Assembly: GCF_000369525.1 (NCBI RefSeq)
Contig: NZ_KB850072.1
Coordinates: 680,760 to 744,759 of the forward strand
Length of the DNA stretch: 64,000 nt
Direction: 5' to 3'
Source of the DNA: Acinetobacter higginsii
GTDB lineage: Bacteria > Pseudomonadota > Gammaproteobacteria > Pseudomonadales > Moraxellaceae
Shown here in pieces: positions 36,640 to 45,620 of this stretch (position 1 is its first letter; each line of letters begins with the position of its first letter). The translations under genes were made by a program, and so were the position numbers. The notes under the pieces are model-generated. The model ran no database searches and was not told the DNA's origin. It saw only the letters and a program-made list of their open reading frames with translations.

Positions 36640-37494
36640 ATGAATACACGTCATTTTAGTCAGTTGCCAAAACCTTATTTAGCTTATCCAAAAGTCATTC
36701 AAGGTCTCATTTTCAAAAAACCAAAAGGTGAAAAGGTTCTGCCACAAGTTGAGTATGTGGTGGATACACTTAAGATTGATAGCAAACATTTAGAAAGCTA
36801 TAACGAGATTTGTGGTTTTAAAAATGATGGTTTCGTGCCAGCAATCTATTTGGCAGTTTTGTCGCAAAGTCTGCAAATGCACATGATGACCAGTGAAGCA
36901 TTTCCATTCCCGATCTTGGGTTTGGTGCATATTCGTAATCAGATCAAACAAACTCGCAAAATTGCTGTGAATGAGCAAATTACTTTATCGTGCAAGTTTG
37001 GTGAGCTAAAACCGCATGACAAAGGTTTACAGTTTGATTTCATCACGACTGCGAAAGTCGGTGGTGAAGTGGTGATGGAAAGTTTAACCACTTATTTATC
37101 ACGCCAAAAAACTGAGAAAAAAGCAGTTGAAAAAGCCAAAGAAGTGAAAGAACCTGCTTACCAACCACAAGCAGAATGGAATATTTCTGAAAATACCGGC
37201 CGTCGTTATGCCGTGATTTCGGGTGACTTTAACTTGATTCATATCCATGCTGTGACTGCAAAAGCGTTTGGCTTTAAACAGGCGATTGCACATGGGATGT
37301 GGAGCAAAGCTAAAGCTTTGGCAAGTATCGAATTACCTGCGGCTTATGAGGCAGATGTTTGGTTTAAACTACCGATGTTCTTACCATCTACGGTGGAGTT
37401 TTTAACTGCAGCCGAGCCAAAACAAACAGATTTCTTAATTCGTAATGTGAAATCTAAAAAGCCACATGTTGCCGGTACAGTAAAAGCCCTTTAG
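36640..37494 (+). CDS. MaoC-family (R)-enoyl-CoA hydratase/dehydratase
   Basis: A 284-residue hot-dog-fold protein. The hydratase signature appears as ISGDFNLIHIHAVTAKAFGF (Asp and His catalytic pair; the usual Pro after Asn is Leu) in the C-terminal half, and the N-terminal half is a second degenerate hot-dog domain. The frame is open upstream, but the ATG at 36640 with AAGG upstream is the sensible start. It probably hydrates enoyl-CoA or dehydrates hydroxyacyl-CoA, working with the FabG4-like reductase. Confidence 0.88.
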   Translation: MNTRHFSQLPKPYLAYPKVIQGLIFKKPKGEKVLPQVEYVVDTLKIDSKHLESYNEICGFKNDGFVPAIYLAVLSQSLQMHMMTSEAFPFPILGLVHIRNQIKQTRKIAVNEQITLSCKFGELKPHDKGLQFDFITTAKVGGEVVMESLTTYLSRQKTEKKAVEKAKEVKEPAYQPQAEWNISENTGRRYAVISGDFNLIHIHAVTAKAFGFKQAIAHGMWSKAKALASIELPAAYEADVWFKLPMFLPSTVEFLTAAEPKQTDFLIRNVKSKKPHVAGTVKAL

Positions 37495-37515
37495 TACTAT
37501 CATATAATGTAAATA

Positions 37516-37539
37516 ATCCCTGTTGTTCGCAACAGGGAT
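37516..37539 (+). terminator. Hairpin after the MaoC gene
   Basis: ATCCCTGTTG-TTCG-CAACAGGGAT, a perfect 10-bp stem with a UUCG loop. The following T stretch is poor (CTTCTAAC), so it may be weak. Confidence 0.6.
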
Positions 37540-37575
37540 CTTCTAACAAGTATAAATATCATAAGGATTTGAGCT

Positions 37576-38829
37576 TTGATTAAAGAACTTTTATTTGCTG
37601 ATACACATCATTATCACGGCAGTGTTGATGAACGCTTTATAGATTTGGCGAGCCAATTTAGCCGTCTGCAAGATGCACGAACCCAGCAAGGTGGTGCAGC
37701 ATTGGTGGTGTATTTCCAAGGTCAAAAAGTTGTTGATATTTATACGGGTAAGAAATCTCAAGAAGAAGATTGGCAATCCAATACTTTAGCCATGTGTTAT
37801 TCAACGGGGAAAGGCATTCTAGCGACACTTGCCCATATTTTGGTGAGTGAAGGTGTGCTGGATTATGAGCAACCGATTGCACATTATTGGCCTGAGTTCG
37901 CTCAGAATGGTAAAGCCAATATTACTTTACGTCATGTTTTATCACATCAAAGCGGTTTATTTGACATTCGCAATACTATTGAAACCGCAACAGAAATGCT
38001 GGATTGGTCGCATATGCTGGATGTGATTGCCGCAGCGACACCACGTTTTGCAGCTGGACAAAGTTTTGCTTATCAGCCTTTGACCTATGGCTGGATTTTG
38101 GGTGGTGTACTTGAGAAAGCAGCCAAACAACCTCTGAGTTGGCTGATGCAACGTTATCTGGTACAACCGCTTGAACTGGATGGCACATATTTTGGGACAC
38201 CAACAGCAGAATTAAATCGTGTTGCACGGCTATTGGAAAAACCGAAAACGGCATCTCAAGCTAAACCGCAGCCAAAGAAAAACAGTCAACCACGTAAAGT
38301 ATCCTTATCAGAACGCTTATTGGAGTTTTCTGGGCAAAATCCACAAGATTTCCAAGATGCCATGATTCCAAAAGGCATGCGTCATTTTAGCTTCTATAGT
38401 AATGAAGGTTTGCAAGCTGTTATTCCTGCGGCCAATGGCGTATTTACTGCCGATAGTTTGGCAAAAGTTTATGCAATGCTAGCCAATCAAGGGCAATGGC
38501 AGGGGCAACAACTGATTCGCCCAGAAGTGTTTAAGCAACTCAGTACGGTACAAAGCAAAGTACGTGATCGCGTGATGCCGATTCCAATGCATTGGCGTTT
38601 AGGTTATCACCGTATTTTAACGATGGGTAAGCGTGCACCGCATGGTTTTGGACATGTTGGCTTTAATGGCTCAGGAGCATGGTGTGATTTTGATCGTGAA
38701 CTCAGTTTTGCTTATACCCATAATTTTAATATTACCTCGGCAACAGGGGACTATCGTCTATGGGGCTTGAGCCAAGAAACGCTCCGCTGTGCAGATGAAA
38801 TATTAACAGGTCGAAAAGGCTGGTTTTAA
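37576..38829 (+). CDS. Serine hydrolase of the class C beta-lactamase/esterase family
   Basis: A 417-residue protein with the beta-lactamase-fold nucleophile motif S-x-x-K in MCYSTGKGI (about residue 75) and a Tyr motif near FAYQPLTYGW. No signal peptide is present, so it is cytoplasmic and more likely an EstB-type esterase than a penicillin-inactivating enzyme. The C-terminal GFGHVGFNGSGAWCD corresponds to the third (KTG-like) region. The start is TTG with AAGGA upstream. It overlaps the convergent GNAT gene by four bases. Confidence 0.82.
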   Translation: MIKELLFADTHHYHGSVDERFIDLASQFSRLQDARTQQGGAALVVYFQGQKVVDIYTGKKSQEEDWQSNTLAMCYSTGKGILATLAHILVSEGVLDYEQPIAHYWPEFAQNGKANITLRHVLSHQSGLFDIRNTIETATEMLDWSHMLDVIAAATPRFAAGQSFAYQPLTYGWILGGVLEKAAKQPLSWLMQRYLVQPLELDGTYFGTPTAELNRVARLLEKPKTASQAKPQPKKNSQPRKVSLSERLLEFSGQNPQDFQDAMIPKGMRHFSFYSNEGLQAVIPAANGVFTADSLAKVYAMLANQGQWQGQQLIRPEVFKQLSTVQSKVRDRVMPIPMHWRLGYHRILTMGKRAPHGFGHVGFNGSGAWCDFDRELSFAYTHNFNITSATGDYRLWGLSQETLRCADEILTGRKGWF

Positions 38830-39344
38830 TTTGCCTTAATTTGATAGGGTGGAATGTGGTAAATCACTGCTTCATATTTGCTTTCAGTCTTGTATGCAGC
38901 AATAGTTCCACCTAAAAATTCAGCCAGTTTACGACTTGGCTGATTATCCACTGCAACAGGGTATAGGAAATATTGGGCGGATATGTGAGTAGAAGCCCAA
39001 CGAAATACTTCTAAAATCGCTTCTTTGGCAAAACCTTGATTGTGGCAATCTTCCCGAATCCATAATCCCAGTTCAGGTGTTGATGTCTGCATTCGATGCA
39101 CACCGATGAGACCAATAAACAGCTGATCTAGTTTACGACGTAACACAAAATGGCGATCGGTATGGTTTGTTTCGGCGATCAGCCATTGTTGCCCAATTTT
39201 TTCTTGAGCTGCGAAGTTTTGAGCAGGTTCCCAAGCCATATAACGGGTTAATGTTGTTGTCACACAAGGGTAGATATCAACAAGATCATCCATTTTAAAT
39301 ACAAATAAATCGAGTCTTGCCGTTTGTAAGAGTGCTCGTTTCAT
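38826..39344 (-). CDS. GNAT-family N-acetyltransferase (RimJ/RimL type)
   Basis: A 172-residue protein. It starts LLQTARLDLFVFKMDDLVDIYP and shows the RimJ/RimL-type pattern with LGLWIREDCHNQGFAKEAILEVFRWA as the acetyl-CoA-binding segment (Q/RxxGxA present as NQGFAKEA) and DNQPSRKLAEFLGG near the end. The substrate is not evident. It is 7 bp downstream of the tetR gene on the same strand and is probably co-transcribed with it. Confidence 0.8.
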   Translation of the reverse strand: MKRALLQTARLDLFVFKMDDLVDIYPCVTTTLTRYMAWEPAQNFAAQEKIGQQWLIAETNHTDRHFVLRRKLDQLFIGLIGVHRMQTSTPELGLWIREDCHNQGFAKEAILEVFRWASTHISAQYFLYPVAVDNQPSRKLAEFLGGTIAAYKTESKYEAVIYHIPPYQIKAN

Positions 39345-39351
39345 TGTTTAC

Positions 39352-39942
39352 TCATTTTGATTTCTTAAATAATTCTGCTTGAATAATGGCTTCGGTGTGG
39401 CGTTTAAAATCGTTTTCATTTAAGCCAATCAACCCCAGTTTGTAAATCCCTTCCAAGCCACAGACAAATGAAATTAGTCGCCATGCGATGTCATCGCTAT
39501 TGGTCTCAAAATGAAATTCACCTAATGCTTGGCCTTCATCAATCATCCGTACAATTGAACGATGCCAGTCTTGCATGGCAATATTATAGGCCCGTTTTAT
39601 TTCCTGATCTTGATCAATAAGGACTTCAGCTTCATTCCATAATCTTAAATAAGGCTGGATTTGCTCAATATTTTCGCAACCGAGTAGCAGGGAGAGGCGC
39701 TGTAAAGCGTTGGCTGTGCTGACCTGATTTTCAATTTCGTCTAATTGTTGCATCAATTTGATAAAGGCTTCTGCTTTTAAATGCGAGCTGGAAGCAAAGT
39801 GGTGGTGTACTTGTCCTGTCGAGGTTTGGGCTTCAGTGGCGATACGACGAACTGTCATTGCAGAAAAACCTTCGTTTAATGCGACCTGCATCGCAGCTTG
39901 TAAAATCATTTCACGACGTTGTTCGCGGTTTAAATAAGCCAT
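39352..39942 (-). CDS. TetR-family repressor of the AmvA pump
   Basis: A 196-residue TetR regulator. The helix-turn-helix lies at about residues 24-55 (SAMTVRRIATEAQTSTGQVHHHFASSSHLK), followed by a ligand-binding helical domain. It is divergent from the amvA-type gene, and two TetR-style palindromes lie in the shared 126-bp region, so it most likely represses the pump and itself. It corresponds by position to AmvR of A. baumannii. Confidence 0.85.
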   Translation of the reverse strand: MAYLNREQRREMILQAAMQVALNEGFSAMTVRRIATEAQTSTGQVHHHFASSSHLKAEAFIKLMQQLDEIENQVSTANALQRLSLLLGCENIEQIQPYLRLWNEAEVLIDQDQEIKRAYNIAMQDWHRSIVRMIDEGQALGEFHFETNSDDIAWRLISFVCGLEGIYKLGLIGLNENDFKRHTEAIIQAELFKKSK

Positions 39943-40001
39943 TCTTTTTTAGCACCTATGAGTACATACAAATCAGAGACAAATTAACTCAACTTTAAAA
40001 G

Positions 40002-40017
40002 TTGGACAAGCGTTCAA
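40002..40017 (+). promoter_or_regulatory. TetR operator 1 overlapping the amvA -35
   Basis: TTGGACAAGCGTTCAA, a TTGnAC-N4-GTnCAA palindrome. Its first six bases also serve as the -35 hexamer of the pump promoter, so binding would exclude RNA polymerase. Confidence 0.75.
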
Positions 40018-40030
40018 TTATGGTTATAAT
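40002..40030 (+). promoter_or_regulatory. amvA promoter
   Basis: -35 TTGGAC (40002-40007), exactly 17 bp, -10 TATAAT (40025-40030). Initiation is expected near 40037, about 32 bases before the start codon. Confidence 0.8.
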
Positions 40031-40039
40031 AACGCCAAC

Positions 40040-40055
40040 TTGAACAATTGTCCAA
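40040..40055 (+). promoter_or_regulatory. TetR operator 2 downstream of the amvA start site
   Basis: TTGAACAATTGTCCAA, the same palindrome as operator 1 in reversed polarity; the centres are 38 bp apart. It lies over the start of the transcript, where a bound repressor would block initiation or early elongation. Confidence 0.75.
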
Positions 40056-40068
40056 TTTAGAGGCATTT

Positions 40069-41559
40069 ATGTCACGCAAGTGGTTAATTCTTGCAATCGT
40101 TGTACTGATTTATCTTCCTGTATCAATTGATGCAACCGTTTTACATGTGGCAACACCGACATTGAGTGAGTCACTTTCATTATCCGCAAATGAATTGCTG
40201 TGGATTATTGATATTTATTCCTTGGTCATGGCAGGTCTGATTCTGCCAATGGGTGCCTTGGGAGACCGTATTGGCTTTAAAAAGCTGATGATTATTGGTG
40301 GTATCTTATTTGGTCTAGCATCATTGGCCGCAGCCTTTTCTTCTACTGCATATGCATTAATTGGTTCTCGTGCTTTATTGGCTGTTGGTGCAGCCATGAT
40401 TTTGCCTGCCACTTTATCTGCGGTTCGTAATACTTTCCTTGATGAAAAACAGCGTAACTTTGCTTTAGGTGTTTGGGCAACTGTCGGTGGTGGTGGTGCA
40501 GCCTTTGGCCCATTGCTTGGTGGTTTTTTGCTTGAGCATTTTCATTGGGGCTCAGTGTTCCTGATCAATGTTCCGATTATGATTGCTGTACTTGCTTTAA
40601 CGGTCTTTGTGATTCCAAAGCAGGCAGGGCAACCAAAGCAAAATCTTAACTTATTACAGGCCATTGTATTGGTGGTTGCAATCCTGAGTATGATCTATGC
40701 GATTAAGACTGTGATGCACGGTTTTAGTATCTGGTCAGTTCTGATATTTGCAGTTGGTTTTAGTTTATTGATTGGCTTTATTCGTACACAGCTCACATCA
40801 ACGTCTCCAATGATTGATATTCAATTATTCAAACATCCTGTGATTGCGACAGGTGTTGTGATGGCAATTGTATCAATGATGGCCTTAGTCGGATTCGAGT
40901 TGCTGATTTCTCAGGAACTACAATTTGTTTACCAACTCTCACCGTTGGCTGCGGGCGCATTTATTTTACCGTTTATGATTGCGATCAGTTTAGGTGGTCC
41001 AATTGCCAGTATGCTGGTCAATCGTTTCGGTCTGCGCTCAGTTGCATCGCTTGGTATGTTGATGAGTGCTTTAAGCTTATGGGGATTGGCAAATACTGAT
41101 TTTATGCAGGCGAAGATGCAGGTCTGGAGCTGGATGGTTGTTTTAGGTTTAAGTGTGGAAATTGCTTTACTGGCGTCAACCTCTGCAATTATGTCTTCAG
41201 TACCGCCAAGTAAGGCGACCGCAGCAGGGGCAATTGAAGGGATGGCCTATGAACTGGGGGCGGGTCTAGGAATTGCCTTTTTCGGTCTGATGTTGTCATG
41301 GTTTTATGCTAACTCGATTGTGGTTCCAGCCGATGTACCACATAACATCATTGAACAGGTGAGTAGTTCGATTGGTGAGGCCGTTCAAGCCGCTAAGCAA
41401 TTACAGCCAATGATTGCTGAACATGTCATTGCAGCTGCGAAGCAGGCCTTTAGCCAGTCGCATCGTTCGGTGTTGAATGTAGCAGCCTTATTATTCTTGA
41501 TCTTGTCGATCTTTATCTGGTTTGCTTTACCAAAGAGAGTCACTGTGGTCGAGGAATAA
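40069..41559 (+). CDS. amvA: DHA2-family MFS biocide/drug efflux pump AmvA
   Basis: A 496-residue major facilitator protein with 14 predicted helices. It begins MSRKWLILAIVVLIYLPVSID and contains the MFS motif A, GALGDRIGFKKL, after helix 2 and motif C-like GPLLGGFLLE. It matches AmvA/SmvA-type proton antiporters that export quaternary ammonium compounds, chlorhexidine, dyes and erythromycin. The frame extends upstream to a TTG at 40048, but the ATG at 40069 has AGAGG at proper spacing and avoids operator 2. Confidence 0.9.
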   Translation: MSRKWLILAIVVLIYLPVSIDATVLHVATPTLSESLSLSANELLWIIDIYSLVMAGLILPMGALGDRIGFKKLMIIGGILFGLASLAAAFSSTAYALIGSRALLAVGAAMILPATLSAVRNTFLDEKQRNFALGVWATVGGGGAAFGPLLGGFLLEHFHWGSVFLINVPIMIAVLALTVFVIPKQAGQPKQNLNLLQAIVLVVAILSMIYAIKTVMHGFSIWSVLIFAVGFSLLIGFIRTQLTSTSPMIDIQLFKHPVIATGVVMAIVSMMALVGFELLISQELQFVYQLSPLAAGAFILPFMIAISLGGPIASMLVNRFGLRSVASLGMLMSALSLWGLANTDFMQAKMQVWSWMVVLGLSVEIALLASTSAIMSSVPPSKATAAGAIEGMAYELGAGLGIAFFGLMLSWFYANSIVVPADVPHNIIEQVSSSIGEAVQAAKQLQPMIAEHVIAAAKQAFSQSHRSVLNVAALLFLILSIFIWFALPKRVTVVEE

Positions 41560-41565
41560 TGATTG

Positions 41566-41602
41566 ACCCTGATCTAAATTGAGTTTAGGTCAGGGCATTT
41601 TT
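41566..41602. terminator. Bidirectional terminator between amvA and maf
   Basis: CCCTGATCTAAA and TTTAGGTCAGGG arms (one mismatch) followed by a T run after amvA. The hairpin reaches the last base of the maf stop codon on the other strand. Confidence 0.75.
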
Positions 41603-42195
41603 TAAGGAATAGTTATCCCAAATTCACGTAAGATCTTACACAATTGAATCATGGGTAAGCCCATCAAGGTGGTTTGATCATCACCCACCATTTTTTCAAA
41701 TAAGCTAATCCCCAAACTTTCACATTTAAAACTACCCGCACAATGCAAGGGTTGGTCAATTTCAATATAACGCTCAATTTCTGGCAATGTCAGCTGGCGA
41801 AATTTGACTTGGTAATGTTCGACCAGTGTGGTTTCAAAGCCAGATTGCAAATGTTGGACGCTGAGCGCGGTACTGAAAAACACGGTTTGACCCGAGTTTG
41901 CCTGCAATTGTTGAATGGCATTTTGAACACTCAGTGGTTTGCCAATAAAGTCATACGGAGCATGTTCGCGCCAAGCCACTTGATCTGAACCAATCACAAT
42001 TGCATCAGGATGTTGCTGAGCAATCACACCTGCTTTCTCAAAAGCAAGACGTTTGGCCAAATCATCGGCATGTATTTCACCTGATGCAGATTCATCAATA
42101 TCAGGGGAAATACAACGATAATCCAGCCTTAAACGATCCATCAGATCTTTACGGGTTTGACTGCCTGAGGCTAAAATCAGTTGATGTTGAAGCAT
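41602..42195 (-). CDS. Maf-family nucleotide pyrophosphatase
   Basis: A 197-residue Maf/YceF-like house-cleaning enzyme that hydrolyses non-canonical or modified NTPs. The signature LILASGSQTRKDLMDRL is at the N-terminus (the usual SPRR is SQTRK), with IVIGSDQVAW, IGKPLS and AGSFKCESLG downstream. The latter resembles the YceF (m7GTP pyrophosphatase) branch more than YhdE. Its start overlaps the stop of the DUF2237 gene (TAATG), so the two are coupled. Confidence 0.88.
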   Translation of the reverse strand: MLQHQLILASGSQTRKDLMDRLRLDYRCISPDIDESASGEIHADDLAKRLAFEKAGVIAQQHPDAIVIGSDQVAWREHAPYDFIGKPLSVQNAIQQLQANSGQTVFFSTALSVQHLQSGFETTLVEHYQVKFRQLTLPEIERYIEIDQPLHCAGSFKCESLGISLFEKMVGDDQTTLMGLPMIQLCKILREFGITIP

Positions 42196-42578
42196 TAGAC
42201 AGCGTATTCCACAAGGATATTCAAGGGAACATAATGCAGTACGGCATTATGGCAAGCATTCAACTTAATCGGTGGTGCTTGTCCTGCTTGATAAGCTTCG
42301 ACCCAACGCGTTACACAGATACACCAGAAGTCTCCGGGTTTAAGCCCAGGAAAGCCAACTTCGGGTAACGGTGTAATGAGGTCATTGCCGACTTTTTGCG
42401 AGAAATTTAGAAATTCAGAAGTCATTTGTGCACACATTGTATGCTGACCTAAATCGGTGACCGCCGTGTGGCAAAAGCCATTACGAAAATACCCAGTGAT
42501 TGGGTCATAACAACAACTGGCTAAAGGTTCGCCAAGCACGTTTAAACGATTAATTTTTGGATCTGGATGAATTGACAT
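42195..42578 (-). CDS. DUF2237 family protein
   Basis: A 127-residue protein rich in conserved aromatic and Cys motifs: NVLGEPLASCCYDPITGYFRNGFC, TMCAQMTSEFLNFSQKVGNDL and FPGLKPGDFWCICVTRW. These are characteristic of the DUF2237 family, which has no firm function. It is coupled to maf and divergent from pgk. Confidence 0.88.
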   Translation of the reverse strand: MSIHPDPKINRLNVLGEPLASCCYDPITGYFRNGFCHTAVTDLGQHTMCAQMTSEFLNFSQKVGNDLITPLPEVGFPGLKPGDFWCICVTRWVEAYQAGQAPPIKLNACHNAVLHYVPLNILVEYAV

Positions 42579-42717
42579 AATAATAGAAAGATTTAGTGAC
42601 GGTGATTATCATAATCAAAACTGAAGCTTTCGGCAGCTTTTCTGCAAAAAAACTCACCTTTATTTCAGAGAATCATTTAAAATTACGCCGTTTTTAAAAT
42701 CAACTAGAGAGCCATCC

Positions 42718-43905
42718 ATGAATTTTCAGCGCATGACTGATCTTGATTTAGCAGGTAAACGAGTTCTTATTCGTGAAGACTTAAACGTTCCTGTAAAAAA
42801 TGGGGAAATTACCAGTGATGCACGTTTACGTGCTGCATTGCCAACAATTAAAGCTGCTTTAGAAAAAGGCGCGGCAGTGATGGTATTTTCTCATCTTGGT
42901 CGTCCTGTAGAAGGTGAGCCAAAACCAGAACAATCACTTGCACCAGTTGCTGCTTACTTAAGCAAAGCGTTGGGTCAAGATGTTAAATTATTCACAGATT
43001 ATTTAGATGGCGTTGAAGTGGCTGCGGGTCAAGTTGTGTTACTTGAAAACGTTCGTTTCAACCACGGCGAAAAGAAAAATAACCAAGAGCTTGCGAAGAA
43101 ATACGCTGCGTTATGCGATGTATTTGTTATGGATGCATTCGGTACAGCGCACCGTGCAGAAGCATCAACTGAAGGTGCAGCACGTTTTGCGCCAATCGCA
43201 GCTGCGGGTCCTTTATTGGCAGCTGAGTTAGATGCGCTTGGCCGTGCAATGCAAACACCAGAAAAACCAATGGTTGCGATTGTTGCAGGCTCTAAAGTAT
43301 CAACTAAACTTGATGTGTTGACTTCATTGTCTACCATCTGTGATCAATTGATCGTGGGTGGTGGTATTGCCAATACCTTCTTGGCTGCAGCTGGTTTTAA
43401 TGTGGGTAAATCACTTTACGAAGCGGATTTGGTTGAAACGGCAAAACAAATTGCGGCAAAAGTGAGTGTTCCATTACCTACAGATGTTGTGGTTGCAGAT
43501 GCAAGCCAAATCAACTTTGAAGATTTCCTTGGTTCATTGGCAAGTGCACAAGCTGTTGTGAAAAACGTGGCTGATGTCACTGATACCGATATGATTTTGG
43601 ATGTTGGTCCTGAAACGGCTAAAGCATTTGCAGACATCTTAAAATCGTCTAAAACAATTCTTTGGAATGGCCCAGTGGGTGTTTTCGAAGTCGATCAATT
43701 CGGTGAAGGCACTAAAACACTTTCATTGGCGATTGCTGAATCTGCTGGTTTCTCGATTGCAGGTGGTGGTGATACGCTTGCTGCGATTGATAAATATCAA
43801 GTTGCTGATCAAATTGGCTATATCTCAACAGGTGGCGGTGCATTCTTAGAGTTCGTAGAAGGCAAAACTTTACCTGCTGTTGCTGTTTTACTTGAGCGTG
43901 CTTAA
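42718..43905 (+). CDS. pgk: Phosphoglycerate kinase
   Basis: A 395-residue enzyme of lower glycolysis/gluconeogenesis. It contains [34 protein letters not shown], the hinge [13 protein letters not shown] and nucleotide-binding [12 protein letters not shown]. The length is normal. Acinetobacter lacks a standard Embden-Meyerhof route for glucose, so this works mainly in gluconeogenesis and below the Entner-Doudoroff step. It is monocistronic with its own terminator. Confidence 0.98.
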   Translation: MNFQRMTDLDLAGKRVLIREDLNVPVKNGEITSDARLRAALPTIKAALEKGAAVMVFSHLGRPVEGEPKPEQSLAPVAAYLSKALGQDVKLFTDYLDGVEVAAGQVVLLENVRFNHGEKKNNQELAKKYAALCDVFVMDAFGTAHRAEASTEGAARFAPIAAAGPLLAAELDALGRAMQTPEKPMVAIVAGSKVSTKLDVLTSLSTICDQLIVGGGIANTFLAAAGFNVGKSLYEADLVETAKQIAAKVSVPLPTDVVVADASQINFEDFLGSLASAQAVVKNVADVTDTDMILDVGPETAKAFADILKSSKTILWNGPVGVFEVDQFGEGTKTLSLAIAESAGFSIAGGGDTLAAIDKYQVADQIGYISTGGGAFLEFVEGKTLPAVAVLLERA

Positions 43906-43942
43906 TCAAGTTTTAATTTATTGATTAATAATAAGATAATTT

Positions 43943-43972
43943 AAAAAGAGTCGATATTTATCGGCTCTTTTT
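43943..43972 (+). terminator. pgk terminator
   Basis: AAAAAGAGTCGATA/TATCGGCTCTTTTT stem (one G-T pair), short loop, T run. Confidence 0.85.
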
Positions 43973-44059
43973 ACTTTTGTACAACGTTATCGTCATTAAA
44001 ATGTCATATATCTGAAATATGCTTGTCATAACTTAACCAAGTAACTGTGGAAAGCCGTG

Positions 44060-44305
44060 ATGAAATTTAAATTAACCCTTGCCGCTCTAATTATTGCTCC
44101 AATCATGCTGACTGCATGTGCAAAGAAAGAAGAAGCGAAAAATGCTGAACAGCAAGACCAAACAGCTGCTGCTGTATCAACACAGACATCCCCAGAGCAA
44201 CAAGCTGCAATTGATGCGATTGATAAACCGAATTTAGATGAAAATAATACTGATGTTGCTGAACAAGGTGCAGCATCTGAAGTCGCTACGAGCGAAGCGC
44301 ACTAA
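44060..44305 (+). CDS. Small lipoprotein
   Basis: An 81-residue precursor with a lipobox LTAC at about residue 20 (IMLTACAKKEE). The mature part is about 60 residues, acidic, Ala/Gln/Glu-rich and probably unstructured. The ATG at 44060 with GGAAAG upstream is preferred to the GTG at 44057. It is a typical small outer-membrane lipoprotein of unknown role. Confidence 0.75.
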   Translation: MKFKLTLAALIIAPIMLTACAKKEEAKNAEQQDQTAAAVSTQTSPEQQAAIDAIDKPNLDENNTDVAEQGAASEVATSEAH

Positions 44306-44317
44306 GTGACAACGCAG

Positions 44318-44350
44318 AAAAAAGCCGATGTTTCAAACATCGGCTTTTTT
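44318..44350. terminator. Bidirectional terminator between two lipoprotein genes
   Basis: AAAAAAGCCGATGTTT/AAACATCGGCTTTTTT stem with A and T runs between convergent genes. Confidence 0.9.
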
Positions 44351-44355
44351 TGTAT

Positions 44356-44739
44356 TTATGAATTAGCTTTGCAGTAGAAGGTAAGCGTGGTTTGATAATC
44401 ATCATCTCGAGCTAAAGAGGCATTCTTGCCCGTAAGTGTGCCGAGTACACCTGCTGCAGCTTCAACCATTTTACCTGTTTGTTCATTGACCACACCTTTT
44501 AATACACCTTGGTACGCGGTTTTTTCGTCAACAACAACTGGGGCTGTGTTACGGGTACAGGTTTTTTGAGCGGCAGTTACTGCATTGTTTTTTGCAATCA
44601 GGTTGGTTTTACCAATACCTGTGACTTCGTATTGATTATTTTCTTTTTGAATCGCCAACGTGTTGGTTGGTGTAGATGCACACGCTGTCAATCCGAGTGC
44701 CAAGCCACCAACTAAACTCATGATTAAGGTTTTTTTCAT
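44356..44739 (-). CDS. Lipoprotein of unknown function
   Basis: A 127-residue precursor with the lipobox LTACAS at residues 17-22. The mature domain (about 107 residues) holds QYEVTGIGKTNLIAKNNAVTAAQKTC, a pattern seen in small alpha/beta periplasmic proteins in which a short strand precedes an Ala-rich helix. Two cysteines could form a disulfide. It is convergent with the preceding small lipoprotein gene. No family is named with confidence. Confidence 0.75.
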   Translation of the reverse strand: MKKTLIMSLVGGLALGLTACASTPTNTLAIQKENNQYEVTGIGKTNLIAKNNAVTAAQKTCTRNTAPVVVDEKTAYQGVLKGVVNEQTGKMVEAAAGVLGTLTGKNASLARDDDYQTTLTFYCKANS

Positions 44740-44994
44740 TACTTGTTCTCAAGTCGTTACATAATTGTATTATTGGAACATAGAATTTCTGAGTGCTTTT
44801 GCAGGTTATGTACAGTTTGTGCAGACACTCTGTAAATTTTCTCAAATGAATGATGAGTTTAGCGATGATGATATTTGTTATTTACCAACGAAATTCAATT
44901 ATAGACATCTGTGACAAGCAAGAATTAAGCATAGTGGAAATCATTCAGATTATGCTAATCTAGCGCCATCCTTGTGTTAGTTAGATTCATTTCA

Positions 44995-45573
44995 ATGACG
45001 GACTCAAATATAGAGACAATTCATCAAAATATTCATCAACGTCAATCTATTGGGCAACTGATTGAGCCTGCACCAAATACAGAACAACTCGAAAAAGCAG
45101 TGCAAGCTGCATTGACTGCACCTGATCATCATCGTTTAAAACCAACTCGTTTTGTGATTGTGACTCCTGAACTACGTGCGGCTTTTGGTGAGCAATTAGC
45201 GAGTGCTTTAGCAGATTTAGGTGAAACAGATCCTGCACAACTTGATCGAGTGAAACAGCATCCGTTTCGTGCGCCTCTGTTGGTTTTAGCCTTAACCACG
45301 ATTCAAGATCATCCTAAAGTTCCACACTTTGAACAGATTTTAAGTACAGGTGCTGCAATTCAAAACTTCTTGTTGTCATTACAAGCACAAGGCTTTGCAA
45401 CCATGTGGCGTTCTGGGGCTGTGGTTGAATCAAATTGGTTGAAACAGCAATTGGGATTAAAACAACAGGATCTTATTTCTGGAATTATTTATATCGGAAC
45501 AGCAGCGAAAGCGATTGCGCCAAGAGCAGAAATAGATAGTCAAGATTTTGTAAAAGTATGGCAAGTAACCTAA
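44995..45573 (+). CDS. Nitroreductase-family flavoprotein (YdjA-like)
   Basis: A 192-residue FMN-dependent NAD(P)H oxidoreductase. It has HQRQSIGQLIEPAP at the N-terminus (the FMN-phosphate-binding Arg-x-Ser), AALTAPDHHRLKPTRFVIV, and FATMWRSGAVVES in the C-terminal half. This fits the short YdjA type that reduces nitro compounds. The ATG at 44995 is preferred to a TTG at 44974. It sits 47 bp upstream of gpsA. Confidence 0.87.
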   Translation: MTDSNIETIHQNIHQRQSIGQLIEPAPNTEQLEKAVQAALTAPDHHRLKPTRFVIVTPELRAAFGEQLASALADLGETDPAQLDRVKQHPFRAPLLVLALTTIQDHPKVPHFEQILSTGAAIQNFLLSLQAQGFATMWRSGAVVESNWLKQQLGLKQQDLISGIIYIGTAAKAIAPRAEIDSQDFVKVWQVT

Positions 45574-45620
45574 GCTTTGTTTTGCATGATTAAAGAAAGA
45601 AATTCGTTTCAGGATAAAAA

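Noticed and set aside
37576..38829. Serine hydrolase as an antibiotic-hydrolysing class C beta-lactamase
   Set aside because: No signal peptide and a non-canonical YxN region; the S-x-x-K fold is shared with esterases, so resistance is not supported.
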